The notes under the pieces were generated by a model. It had not been told where the DNA came from. It did not search any database and worked only from the letters and a program-made list of their open reading frames with translations. From Nocardioidaceae bacterium (lineage in GTDB: Bacteria; Actinomycetota; Actinomycetes; Propionibacteriales; Nocardioidaceae): 64,000 nt of DNA. Numbering within the stretch: position 1 is the first letter of the stretch; the number at the start of each line of letters is the position of its first letter. The stretch spans positions 62,001 through 126,000 of the forward strand of contig JACJWW010000004.1 in the NCBI GenBank assembly GCA_020636935.1, read 5' to 3'. Below, one piece after another: positions 16,339 to 24,477 of the stretch. Position numbers and translations under genes: made by a program.

Positions 16339-17402
16339 TCTTCCCAACGGAAGAGCTTGGCGGAGATGAGGCCGAAGACCAAGCCGAAGCCGAGCAAGAC
16401 CAACACTGGCTCGACCAATGCGCCTGGCCCCTCGCCGCGCACCATCACATCAAGAAGTCCTTCGTTGAACTGACCCAAGGGCAGCACTTTGGCCAATCCC
16501 TGCATCCACCCGGGTGCGGTATTTAGCGGGATGAAAGAGCCCGACAGGAATGCCATCGGCAAGATGATCACATTGGCTAGACCCGAGGCGGCCTCGACGG
16601 TTTTGCTTATCGCTCCGGTGAGCATGCCGATACTCATGAAGGCCAAAGTGGCCACGATCACGAGGGGAATGCACAGCCACCACCACCCGGTGAGCTTTAG
16701 GTCAAAGACCAATACGGCCAATGACAAGAAGACTGCGGTCTGGAGTAGCGCGACTACCAGGCAAACCACCGTGCGTGAACCCACCAATGAAACTGTGCGT
16801 ACCGGGGATAGCCGTAGTCTCCGGAGTAGGCCACTGGTTCGCCACAGCACCAAGGGCATCGCCGTGTTGAACACGCCGCCCATGGCCACGGCCCACCCTA
16901 ACAATCCGGGTGCGGTGTACTGGATCGGTTTGAGGGACTTGTCTTCCACCTGCTCTGTGTGGAGGTTGAAGGTCACAGGTTGTTGAGAAATCGCTTGGTT
17001 GGCGCCGCTCACGAAACCCTGAAGGGTGCCTTGGACAGTAGAAGCAGTCACTTGATCAGCGGCTGAGTAGTAGAGGTGCAAGGTGGTTCCGTCTTCGACC
17101 AAGGCGCCATCGATGTCGCCGCTGCGGACCTTGCTGAGCGCGGCCGACTTGCTCTTGAAGTGAGTGGTCTTGAACAGGTCATCGAACTGCTTCTTGGCCG
17201 GAGCAGGCATCTGCTTCATGAACTGGATATCGCCAACGAGTGCGATCTGCGACTTGCTGGCTCCAACATCACGAAACAAGAAGCCGAACAAGAAGAGAAA
17301 CATCAAGGGGAAGAACAGGAGCCAAAACCAATTGGCTTTGTCTCGCCAAAAGCCAAGCCACTGCGCCCGGGTCAGAGCTGGGAAGTCACCCGTAATATTC
17401 AC
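16335..17402 (-). CDS. ABC-2 type transporter permease
   Basis: 355 aa with one N-terminal transmembrane helix (FWLLFFPLMFLFLFGFLF), a large outer domain (about residues 40-185), then five helices ending before RWED. This is the ABC-2 layout of DrrB/NatB-like exporters of lipids, drugs or polysaccharides. Translationally coupled to the ATPase upstream through a 4-base overlap. Substrate unknown. Confidence 0.88.
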   Translation of the reverse strand: MNITGDFPALTRAQWLGFWRDKANWFWLLFFPLMFLFLFGFLFRDVGASKSQIALVGDIQFMKQMPAPAKKQFDDLFKTTHFKSKSAALSKVRSGDIDGALVEDGTTLHLYYSAADQVTASTVQGTLQGFVSGANQAISQQPVTFNLHTEQVEDKSLKPIQYTAPGLLGWAVAMGGVFNTAMPLVLWRTSGLLRRLRLSPVRTVSLVGSRTVVCLVVALLQTAVFLSLAVLVFDLKLTGWWWLCIPLVIVATLAFMSIGMLTGAISKTVEAASGLANVIILPMAFLSGSFIPLNTAPGWMQGLAKVLPLGQFNEGLLDVMVRGEGPGALVEPVLVLLGFGLVFGLISAKLFRWED

Positions 17403-18304
17403 GCGCGAAACTCCCTTCCGGTCAGGGACAAGAAGACATCTTCAAGGGTTGCTCCACTGACCTGTAGTCCGTCCAAGGCATCGAGAGTGGCTAGCTCGGC
17501 GAGGACTCGTGCGGTGTCGTGGGTGGTGATGGCGAGGGTGCCATTGTCTGAAACTGCGGCTTCTACTCCAGGCAGGGACTTTGCTTCCTCGACAGGCAGG
17601 GCGTGATCATCAAGAAGGATGCGATGGGCTTGGCCAAGGCTTGCGATCAAGGCTCTTGGACGATCAGAGGTCAACACCTTGCCGTTATCCATGACTGCGA
17701 TCTCATCGCAGAGCACCTCTGCCTCGTCCATGAAGTGCGTGGTCAACATGACGGTATGGCCTCGATCATTGATTGCTTGGAGTACATCCCATAGATTGCG
17801 GCGAGCCTGCGGGTCGAGTCCGGCAGTCGGCTCGTCCAAGAAGACCACTTCTGGGTCGTGGACCAAGGCGCAGGCCAAGGAGAGACGCTGTTGCTGGCCC
17901 CCTGACAGACCTTCAGTGCGGGTCTTCTGCTTGCCAGTGAGCCCGACGAGTTCCAACATCTCATCGACTCGCTTGGCTGGCATGCCATAGATATCGGCGA
18001 AGGCACGCAATTGCTCACCCGCGGTGAGCCTCTCGAAAAATGCGCTCGATTGAAGCTGTACGCCGATCCTGGGCAGGACTTTTGGGTTGCGTGGCCAGAC
18101 CGGCATACCGAGGACTTCGATGGTGCCTGAATCGGGTTTGCGTAGACCCTCGATCATCTCCATCGTCGTGGTCTTGCCAGCACCGTTGGGGCCAAGCAAG
18201 CCGACGAAGGTGCCGGGCTCGACGACCAGATCGATTCCGTTGACGACGACCAGATCGCCGTACTGTTTGACGAGGCCGTGCACTTCGATCGCCGGTGCAG
18301 TCAC
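17399..18304 (-). CDS. ABC transporter ATP-binding protein
   Basis: A 301-aa ATPase with Walker A GPNGAGKTTT, signature LSGGQQQRLS, Walker B VVFLDEPTAGLD, the H-loop TTHFMDEAE, and a C-terminal extension typical of ABC-2/DrrA partners. GTG start with TAGCCT six bases upstream. First gene of a two-gene exporter operon. Confidence 0.9.
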   Translation of the reverse strand: MTAPAIEVHGLVKQYGDLVVVNGIDLVVEPGTFVGLLGPNGAGKTTTMEMIEGLRKPDSGTIEVLGMPVWPRNPKVLPRIGVQLQSSAFFERLTAGEQLRAFADIYGMPAKRVDEMLELVGLTGKQKTRTEGLSGGQQQRLSLACALVHDPEVVFLDEPTAGLDPQARRNLWDVLQAINDRGHTVMLTTHFMDEAEVLCDEIAVMDNGKVLTSDRPRALIASLGQAHRILLDDHALPVEEAKSLPGVEAAVSDNGTLAITTHDTARVLAELATLDALDGLQVSGATLEDVFLSLTGREFRA

Positions 18305-18310
18305 ATTTGT

Positions 18311-18316
18311 AGGCTA
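18311..18316 (-). promoter_or_regulatory. Leaderless -10 element of the ABC exporter operon
   Basis: TAGCCT on the minus strand, 6 bases before the GTG at 18304; supports the GTG start. Confidence 0.5.
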
Positions 18317-18383
18317 CCCTCCCTTGTCCATCACCCAGCTGGAAGTTGTGACAATTGGAGCCGAGAATCAGCGAAATATGTGA

Positions 18384-18602
18384 TCAAGCAGCAAGCGCAC
18401 TTTGCGAGGTGATGTGGAAGCCATGACACCGTGGACACTTGTATGACCTGACCTCGCGGCGGTTGGTCGCTGCGCCTAACTCAGCGGCGTTCTTGCGGGC
18501 ATTTGCGGCGCTGTGCAACACCTGCACGGCCTCAAGGTGGTCTCTGAATCGTACTTTTCCGGTTGTGCATTTGTGTTTGCGTTTGCTCGTTTTTGTGTGC
18601 AT
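18384..18602 (-). CDS. Small basic protein with a zinc-ribbon-like C-terminus
   Basis: 72 aa from the ATG at 18602 (an in-frame start at 18623 is possible). Basic N-terminus HTKTSKRKHKC, a central VRFRDHLEAVQVLHSAANARKNA helix, and a final YKCPRCHGFHITS, a CxxC-x-GFHIT zinc-ribbon-like motif. I have the impression that short proteins of this shape occur in Actinobacteria but cannot name a family. It lies alone between the ABC genes and the DUF6325 gene. Confidence 0.6.
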   Translation of the reverse strand: MHTKTSKRKHKCTTGKVRFRDHLEAVQVLHSAANARKNAAELGAATNRREVRSYKCPRCHGFHITSQSALAA

Positions 18603-18720
18603 GGTCAACCACCGTTCCCTCAAGCTCGCGGACTCTTTGTCAGCATGATCAGCATGCCTGTCGTCACCGACACTTTCGCTTTTCAGTGCAGTGGGAACGA
18701 CTCAGGGTTTCGCCGCAAGC

Positions 18721-18726
18721 TAGCCT
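18721..18726 (+). promoter_or_regulatory. Leaderless -10 element of the DUF6325/SHOCT unit
   Basis: TAGCCT, 6 bases before the ATG at 18733. Confidence 0.5.
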
Positions 18727-18732
18727 TCACAA

Positions 18733-19152
18733 ATGAGTTTCGACGCTGAGCTGGGTCCGATCAACTACATCGTGGTCACGTTTGCCTCTGCACCTGTGCC
18801 CAATGCTGGCCTGGAGGGCATCCAGAGACTGGTTGACCAGGGCAGGATCGTTGTTTTGGATATCGAGTTTGTGGCCAAAGACGTTGGTGGAGAAGTTTCT
18901 AGGGTCAGCGCAAGCGATGTGGGGGCGCCGGAGTTCGAAGGCGCGTCTGCGCAACTGATCGATGATGATGACCTCGCAGTGGTTGCCGAGTCATTGCACT
19001 CGGGGGGCATTGGTCTGGTGGTGGTTTATGAAGACCTCACGCTCCTGCCAGCCCTAGCCGCATGGGAGGCCGAAGGAGCTAATGTGGTCGCTGAAGGGCC
19101 CGTTAGCGTTGACGATTTGGTTGGGGCACTGGGTGCCTCCGACGATGATTAG
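18733..19152 (+). CDS. DUF6325-like protein
   Basis: 139 aa, acidic. Opens with LGPINYIVVTFASAP and has a ferredoxin-like alternation with VVLDIEFVAKD and a central acidic ASAQLIDDDDLAVVAESL. Resembles actinobacterial DUF6325 (DUF1269-related) proteins. It precedes a SHOCT-domain gene by 9 bases, a recurrent pairing. Biochemical role unknown. Confidence 0.7.
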   Translation: MSFDAELGPINYIVVTFASAPVPNAGLEGIQRLVDQGRIVVLDIEFVAKDVGGEVSRVSASDVGAPEFEGASAQLIDDDDLAVVAESLHSGGIGLVVVYEDLTLLPALAAWEAEGANVVAEGPVSVDDLVGALGASDDD

Positions 19153-19161
19153 GAGTAGGCG

Positions 19162-19431
19162 ATGGGACTCTTGAAGACCGCGGCCAAGGTGGCAGTTGCC
19201 AGTTCGGTGCATGGCAAGGTGCAACGCCGCCAACAGCAGCGCTGGGCGGCCCAGGACGCAGCATCGCAACAGATGTTGGCCCCCGTACACCCTGCCCCGG
19301 TTGTGCCGGCCCCGCCTGTGGCTGAAGACCCAATGGTCACTCAGCTCAAACAGTTGGCTGAGCTTCGTGATGCGGGCGTCTTGACCGAAGAGGAGTTCGC
19401 CGCAAAGAAGGCGAAACTCCTAGGCATCTAG
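19162..19431 (+). CDS. SHOCT-domain protein
   Basis: 89 aa: a short basic N-terminus with a QRRQQQR stretch, a Pro/Ala linker, and a C-terminal SHOCT motif QLKQLAELRDAGVLTEEEFAAKKAKLLGI. SHOCT is a short oligomerisation motif. AGGAG lies just before the ATG. Likely works with the DUF6325 protein. Confidence 0.85.
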   Translation: MGLLKTAAKVAVASSVHGKVQRRQQQRWAAQDAASQQMLAPVHPAPVVPAPPVAEDPMVTQLKQLAELRDAGVLTEEEFAAKKAKLLGI

Positions 19432-19958
19432 GGTCACGAATCTCACAGGGGCGCCACAACTGTCCTGCTAAATCGGATCCGTTCCCTGGACAGATCGTGC
19501 GGGGAGATCACCGTGGTGAGCCAAACGGAATTGGCCGCGGCGAGGCCCATCGTTTCCGGCACAATTAGGCCATGCCTGGTGCTGATCTGGGCGAGGGCAC
19601 CTAAGGCGCACGACAGGAGCAGGCAGTACCACCACGGCAGTCGTTGGTTCAGCGACCAGTTGGAACTTGCCATTCGATTCCTCTAAGTGGTGCCCCGCGC
19701 CACTTTGGCCACTTTGACCAATCAGGGCCACGGTGGCTGAAGTCAATCTGTTGCGAACCATTCGGTGCCGCATGTATGGATGCCCGCGAAACTACGGTCC
19801 CGTTGGTTTGTGGCCGGTTAGTCCCTCTCCGTCTGCCCTCAGGCTTAGGTGCCGACCGGACTTGGCGTTGAATGAAGATCATGGTGTCAATCAAGTAGGT
19901 CACCGCTAGGTCCTTGGGGGCGGAGCACATCGAGGAGATCGTGGTTAGTGTCTAAGCG

Positions 19959-20225
19959 GTGACCGGTGTCGACCCGCTAGCGGTGGCGGTTGGTTCCTCC
20001 CACGCGATGCTGAGCCGCGACGCCGTCCTCGACGATGACTTGATCGCCCGAATAGCTGCCGCTGTGGACGTACCTTTGGTGTTGCATGGCGCATCGGGGG
20101 TCCTCGATGACGGGATGCGGTCGGCGGTTGAGCACGGGATGGCGAAGATAAATGTCGCCACCCTCCTGGACAAGGTGATGACCGCCGCTGAGGTCCAGCG
20201 GTTGTTCTTGCTACTGGAAACCTGA
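19959..20225 (+). pseudogene. Class II fructose-bisphosphate/tagatose aldolase remnant
   Basis: The 88-residue frame begins TGVDPLAVAVGSSHAM and continues VDVPLVLHGASGVLDDGM and KINVATLL, which is the C-terminal half of class II aldolases (about residues 165-245 of about 285). The N-terminal half with the zinc histidines is missing, in-frame stops lie just upstream, and the final helices are replaced by unrelated residues. Best read as a decayed gene. Confidence 0.8.
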
Positions 20226-20237
20226 TGATCGAACGTG

Positions 20238-20268
20238 CCGCACTCTAGATCGACGACCTAGAGTGCGG
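20238..20268. repeat. Perfect 11-bp inverted repeat
   Basis: CCGCACTCTAG and its exact complement CTAGAGTGCGG around a 9-base loop (ATCGACGAC). It lies 12 bases after the aldolase remnant. It may be that gene's former terminator, although no T-run follows; an element end is the alternative. Confidence 0.6.
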
Positions 20269-20303
20269 GTCTGCGATTGGATGAAGCCCAACACCTCGGC
20301 CGG

Positions 20304-20321
20304 TCTCTTGACATCAAGAGA
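20304..20321. promoter_or_regulatory. 18-bp perfect palindrome over the acnA -35
   Basis: TCTCTTGA-CA-TCAAGAGA, arms of 8 bases. It covers the -35 TTGACA. The CTTGA-n2-TCAAG form resembles operators of MarR-family regulators. TamR, a MarR protein, controls aconitase in Streptomyces; that this is a TamR-type site is inference. Confidence 0.55.
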
Positions 20322-20336
20322 AATGATCCTTATATT
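20308..20336 (+). promoter_or_regulatory. Canonical promoter of acnA
   Basis: TTGACA (20308-20313), exactly 17 bases, TATATT (20331-20336). The strongest consensus-like promoter seen in the window, giving a leader of about 40 bases before the ATG at 20382. Confidence 0.7.
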
Positions 20337-20381
20337 TGAGAAGTCGCAATTTCAACAGTGATTGGGTGGGATCTGAAGGCA

Positions 20382-23054
20382 ATGGCCAGTGTTAACAGTT
20401 TTGGCGCAAAGGGCACCTTGGATGTCAATGGCAAGTCTTATGAGATCTATCGACTTGATGCCGTTTCCGGGCGAGGTGCAGATGTTGACTCGTTGCCCTT
20501 CAGTTTGAAGGTGCTGCTGGAAAATCTGCTGCGCACCGAAGACGGTGCAAATATCACCGAGAGTGACATCTTGGCCCTGGCCGGTTGGGATGCTGCTGCA
20601 GAGCCTGACAAGGAGATCCAGTTCACCCCCGCGCGCGTGATCATGCAGGACTTCACCGGCGTACCTTGTGTGGTCGATCTGGCCACTATGCGTGAGGCCA
20701 TGAGTGACATTGGGGGAGACCCCAACAAGATCAATCCATTGGCTCCCGCGGAGATGGTCATTGACCACTCAGTGATCGCGGACTTCTTTGGCAGCCCCCA
20801 GGCATTTGAGCGCAATGTCGAGATTGAGTATGAGCGCAATCGTGAGCGCTATCAGTTCCTTCGCTGGGGTCAGGGCGCGTTCTCAGATTTCAAGGTAGTT
20901 CCTCCGGGCACCGGCATCGTGCACCAAGTCAACATCGAGCATTTGGCTCGAGTGGTCTTCACACGCGAGGTCGACGGCGAGTTGACCGCCTATCCAGACA
21001 CCTGTGTTGGCACCGACTCCCACACGACGATGGTCAATGGCATTGGTGTCGTGGGTTGGGGTGTCGGCGGCATTGAGGCAGAAGCAGCCATGCTTGGCCA
21101 ACCAGTCTCGATGTTGATCCCAAGGGTCGTCGGCTTCAAGCTTTCCGGAGAGCTCCCTGAGGGGTCGACGGCAACTGACTTGGTGTTGACCATCACCGAG
21201 ATGTTGCGTGCGCATGGCGTTGTCGGCAAATTCGTTGAGTTCTACGGCGAAGGTGTCTCGGCACTACCGCTGGCCAACCGTGCGACCATCGGCAACATGA
21301 GCCCGGAATTCGGCTCGACGATCGCGGTTTTCCCCATTGACGATGAGACCATCGATTACTTGCGCCTGACCGGCCGTAGTGAAGAGCAGTTGGCACTCGT
21401 CGAGGCATATGCCAAGGAGCAAGGCCTTTGGCACGACCCAGCCGCGGAACCTCGCTACTCCGAGCGACTCGAGCTCGACCTGGCAACAGTGGTTCCGTCC
21501 ATCGCCGGCCCCAAGAGGCCCCAAGATCGCGTTGAGGTCAGTCAGGCCGTGGCGGAGTACGCCAAGGCGCTTGAGGCATATACCTCAGAACCAGACAAGG
21601 TGGTCAGCTTCGAGCTGGATGGGCAGACCCATGAAATCGGTCACGGCGCGGTCACGATCGCGGCGATTACATCCTGCACCAACACCTCGAATCCTAGCGT
21701 CATGATCGGTGCCGCTCTGCTGGCCAAGAAGGCTGTCGAGAAGGGCCTGACCCGCAAGCCTTGGGTCAAGACGACACTTGCGCCTGGGTCGCAGGTGGTC
21801 AGTGGCTACTACGACAAGGCCGGATTGACCCCGTATCTCGATAAGTTGGGGTTCAACTTGGTCGGCTATGGATGCACGACCTGCATCGGCAACTCAGGCC
21901 CGCTGATCCCTGAGGTCAGTGCTGCCGTCAACGAGGGTGACCTCGCGGCTACGGCGGTCTTGTCAGGCAACCGCAACTTCGAGGGTCGGATCAATCCGGA
22001 CGTGAAGATGAACTACTTGGCCTCACCTCCTCTTGTGGTGGCCTATGCCTTGGCCGGATCCATGAAGGTGGATCTCTTCAAGGATCCTCTAGGTCAAGAC
22101 CAAGAAGGCAATGACGTCTTCTTGAAGGACATCTGGCCCAGCCCGGCTGAAGTCGAACAAGTGATCGCGGGAGCCATCAGCGCCGACATGTTTGCCGAGG
22201 ACTACGCAGATGTTTTCGCCGGTGATGAGCGCTGGAGGTCACTGGAGACCCCTGAAGGGGACACGTTCGCTTGGGATGAGTCCTCAACCTATGTGCGCAA
22301 GGCGCCGTATTTCGATGGCATGCCGGATGAACCCGAGCCCGTGACGGATATCGCGGGCGCCAAGGTGCTCTTGAAACTGGGTGATTCGGTCACCACCGAT
22401 CACATCAGCCCTGCGGGAGCCATCAAGAAGGACAGCCCGGCAGGCAAGTACCTGATCGACCATGGTGTGGCGCAACGCGACTTCAACTCCTACGGGTCAC
22501 GCCGCGGCAATCACGAGATCATGATCCGAGGCACCTTTGCGAATATTCGCTTGCGCAATCAATTGGCTCCAGGCACCGAAGGTGGATTCACCCGTGATTT
22601 CACCAAGGGCGGCGAAGTGACCACGGTGTTCGAGGCTAGTGAGAATTACATCGCCCAAGGCACTCCCTTGGTGGTGTTGGCTGGCAAGGAATATGGCTCT
22701 GGCTCCTCGCGAGATTGGGCAGCCAAGGGCACTGCTCTCCTCGGGGTGTCTGCGGTGATTGCTGAATCCTACGAACGGATCCATCGCTCGAATCTGATCG
22801 GGATGGGAGTCTTGCCCCTGCAGTTCCCCGATGGAGTCACTGCGGAGTCTTTGGGACTCAGCGGTGAGGAGACTTTCGAGATCACAGGTGTTATCCAACT
22901 AAACGAAGGCACGATCCCGCGCACGGTGCATGTGAAGGCTGACGCGATTGAGTTTGATGCGATCGTGCGGATCGATACCCCGGGTGAGGCCAACTACTAC
23001 CGCAACGGCGGGATTATGCAATACGTCTTGCGCAATCTGCACAAGGCTGGTTGA
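20382..23054 (+). CDS. acnA: Aconitate hydratase
   Basis: An 890-aa iron-sulfur enzyme of the TCA cycle (citrate to isocitrate). Cluster cysteines are in TSCTNTSNPSV and YGCTTCIGNSGP. VGTDSHTTMVNG and the swivel-domain words SVTTDHISPAG and GKEYGSGSSRDWAAKG are intact. The ATG at 20382 (MASVNSFGAKGTL) is preferred to a GTG at 20358. Single-gene unit, separated by 15 bases from the converging ssgA-like gene. Confidence 0.95.
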   Translation: MASVNSFGAKGTLDVNGKSYEIYRLDAVSGRGADVDSLPFSLKVLLENLLRTEDGANITESDILALAGWDAAAEPDKEIQFTPARVIMQDFTGVPCVVDLATMREAMSDIGGDPNKINPLAPAEMVIDHSVIADFFGSPQAFERNVEIEYERNRERYQFLRWGQGAFSDFKVVPPGTGIVHQVNIEHLARVVFTREVDGELTAYPDTCVGTDSHTTMVNGIGVVGWGVGGIEAEAAMLGQPVSMLIPRVVGFKLSGELPEGSTATDLVLTITEMLRAHGVVGKFVEFYGEGVSALPLANRATIGNMSPEFGSTIAVFPIDDETIDYLRLTGRSEEQLALVEAYAKEQGLWHDPAAEPRYSERLELDLATVVPSIAGPKRPQDRVEVSQAVAEYAKALEAYTSEPDKVVSFELDGQTHEIGHGAVTIAAITSCTNTSNPSVMIGAALLAKKAVEKGLTRKPWVKTTLAPGSQVVSGYYDKAGLTPYLDKLGFNLVGYGCTTCIGNSGPLIPEVSAAVNEGDLAATAVLSGNRNFEGRINPDVKMNYLASPPLVVAYALAGSMKVDLFKDPLGQDQEGNDVFLKDIWPSPAEVEQVIAGAISADMFAEDYADVFAGDERWRSLETPEGDTFAWDESSTYVRKAPYFDGMPDEPEPVTDIAGAKVLLKLGDSVTTDHISPAGAIKKDSPAGKYLIDHGVAQRDFNSYGSRRGNHEIMIRGTFANIRLRNQLAPGTEGGFTRDFTKGGEVTTVFEASENYIAQGTPLVVLAGKEYGSGSSRDWAAKGTALLGVSAVIAESYERIHRSNLIGMGVLPLQFPDGVTAESLGLSGEETFEITGVIQLNEGTIPRTVHVKADAIEFDAIVRIDTPGEANYYRNGGIMQYVLRNLHKAG

Positions 23055-23069
23055 TCCGCGGCGTACTAC

Positions 23070-23480
23070 TCAGGAAAGTCCGTCTAGGAAGTCGTCGAGG
23101 GCCGATTCGATTATCGAGTCGGCCTTTGACATCTGGGCCGCACTCTCCATCAAGAACTGATGGACTTGGCGACTCGGGATCTGCAGACAAAGACTGCCTT
23201 GGCCGGAGAGCAATTCGATCATTACTACGGCGCTCGCGTCGGCGCCCAAGCAAGGCCACACCTGGACGCTGCCGGCGCCACTGGGTTCGAAGATGCCATT
23301 GGCCAAGAGGTCCCGCGCAAAACTCCAAGGGATAGTTCCTTGACTTCGGGTGTTTATCTCTAAGGTCACAGCCATTGGATCGGAGGGCTCAAAATGGAGG
23401 CGCCCGAGCCACAGAGTCGAGTCATCGTCGGCATTGATCAAGTCGACCGGCGTCTTCACTGGATGAGTGAGGTGCTCCAT
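23070..23480 (-). CDS. SsgA-family sporulation/cell-division regulator (SALP)
   Basis: 136 aa from the ATG at 23480, matching the usual length of SsgB-like proteins. Family signature words are LHFEPSDPMAVTLEI, IPWSFARDLLANGIFEPSGAGSVQVWP and a C-terminal HQFLMESAAQMSKAD. SALPs are confined to Actinobacteria and guide septum placement and wall remodelling. In-frame starts at 23513 and 23579 are possible; 23480 is chosen for length and an AGGAG upstream. Confidence 0.85.
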   Translation of the reverse strand: MEHLTHPVKTPVDLINADDDSTLWLGRLHFEPSDPMAVTLEINTRSQGTIPWSFARDLLANGIFEPSGAGSVQVWPCLGADASAVVMIELLSGQGSLCLQIPSRQVHQFLMESAAQMSKADSIIESALDDFLDGLS

Positions 23481-23594
23481 GATGGGTCCAACTCCTATTC
23501 GACTGCTTTGCATTGGCTTCAATAGGTGCAACGCGCCGAAGGCTCGCGGATGACGTTTTGCGGTTCGCTGGTCTAGCAATCATCCATAGTTTGT

Positions 23595-23610
23595 TCGAAC
23601 AGGTGTACGA
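23595..23610. promoter_or_regulatory. LexA SOS box
   Basis: TCGAAC-AGGT-GTACGA differs from the actinobacterial SOS box TCGAAC-N4-GTTCGA at one base. It overlaps the -10 TACGAT (23606-23611) of the next gene, where LexA would block transcription. Confidence 0.65.
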
Positions 23611-23611
23611 T
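23606..23611 (+). promoter_or_regulatory. Leaderless -10 element of the SOS-box orphan gene
   Basis: TACGAT, 6 bases before the ATG at 23618. This fixes the start at 23618 rather than the longer frame that opens at 23513. Confidence 0.5.
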
Positions 23612-23617
23612 AATCCC

Positions 23618-23992
23618 ATGACAGGGCGAGCTTATGCGCCGCCAGGGTGGCCCAAATCTGTAATGCCTCCAGGTGTGCCAGATTGGGAAGCATCCGCCGC
23701 CAATTGGCTCTTGGACCACTGTCCTCCCGAGTACCGCGGCTATTCCGTGATGAGGCGGCATGTCGTGGTGTTGGCTCGATTTGCGGCACTACATATTGAT
23801 GCCTCCCAGGCTGCCGCTAAGCGAGGGATCAGTGACGCTCGAGTTACTTTGCGTGACGCGATTGCCGCAGAGGTGATCGAGTCTGCGATCTTGGCCTGGC
23901 AGCGCGAGGATGCGCGATTGCAGGCGCTTAGGCGAGAGGTCAGGTTGGTCGAAGATGCCCTTCACGGCCGCCGTTTCGTACGACGGATCTGA
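23618..23992 (+). CDS. Conserved-looking protein of unknown function under a LexA box
   Basis: 124 aa, mostly helical. N-terminus TGRAYAPPGWPKSVMPPGVPDWEASAANWLLD is proline- and tryptophan-rich, followed by a helix with RRHVVVLARFAALHIDAS, and a final amphipathic REVRLVEDALHGRRFVRRI. No enzyme motif, membrane segment or cysteine cluster is visible. The SOS box and -10 overlap upstream imply induction by DNA damage. Function not recognised. Confidence 0.7.
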   Translation: MTGRAYAPPGWPKSVMPPGVPDWEASAANWLLDHCPPEYRGYSVMRRHVVVLARFAALHIDASQAAAKRGISDARVTLRDAIAAEVIESAILAWQREDARLQALRREVRLVEDALHGRRFVRRI

Positions 23993-24024
23993 GCTACCTC
24001 GGTGGCCGCGGGCCAGCGGTCCAA

Positions 24025-24030
24025 TAGGGT
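24025..24030 (+). promoter_or_regulatory. Leaderless -10 element of the nudix gene
   Basis: TAGGGT, 6 bases before the ATG at 24037. Confidence 0.5.
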
Positions 24031-24036
24031 GGCAGG

Positions 24037-24477
24037 ATGAGGCGATTGGCTGTGCTGTTGCTCGTGGACGCACGGGGTTGGATCTTGCTCCAAGAGCGTG
24101 ACTCGGGTGCTCCCGTAGCGCCGGACCAGTGGGGGATGGTCGGAGGGCATGTCGAAGACGGTGAGTCCTTCGAAGAGGCGGCCTATCGCGAACTCCTTGA
24201 AGAGACCGGCCAGTCGCTAACCCTAGGCACTCTCGCCCTTTGGGAGTCGGAGGAGTTCACCTATGCCGATGGACACACCGGTCATTATCACGTGTTCACC
24301 GCCCAAGTCAGCTTCAATGACAATGACATCGTCGTGGGAGAAGGGCGCCAGATCGTATTTGTTGATCCAGCGGCTGTCCCTTCGCTCGACAAGTCCGAGT
24401 CGTGTGCGCATTTCGTGCCGAAGTTCTTGGCATCACAGGCCTACAAGAGTCAGATCGGAGCCAGCTCATGCAAGTGA
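24037..24477 (+). CDS. Nudix hydrolase
   Basis: A 146-aa protein with an intact Nudix box GGHVEDGESFEEAAYRELLEETGQSL (G-x5-E-x7-REL-xEE-xG). The opening RRLAVLLLVDARGWILLQERDSGAPVAPDQWG is typical of MutT-like enzymes. The substrate, some nucleoside diphosphate derivative, cannot be predicted. The following SMP-30 gene starts inside its last codons. Confidence 0.9.
   Translation: MRRLAVLLLVDARGWILLQERDSGAPVAPDQWGMVGGHVEDGESFEEAAYRELLEETGQSLTLGTLALWESEEFTYADGHTGHYHVFTAQVSFNDNDIVVGEGRQIVFVDPAAVPSLDKSESCAHFVPKFLASQAYKSQIGASSCK

Larger units (their letters stand above)
19432..20381. other. Gene-poor segment between the SHOCT gene and acnA
   Basis: About 950 bases with no convincing intact gene. 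It holds the aldolase remnant (19959-20225), a perfect hairpin (20238-20268) and the acnA promoter (20308-20336). Short open frames at 19443-19673 and 19649-19930 have no recognisable family. The mixture suggests an old deletion or insertion scar. Confidence 0.6.

Noticed and set aside
19443..19673. A 76-aa minus-strand frame with a hydrophobic stretch next to the SHOCT gene
   Set aside because: A membrane-like segment is visible, but no start signal, promoter or homology could be seen; too weak to call.
19649..19930. A 93-aa minus-strand frame (MCSAPKDLAVTY...) in the gene-poor segment
   Set aside because: Arg/Pro/Trp-rich composition, no family resemblance and no ribosome site; more likely non-coding scar DNA.
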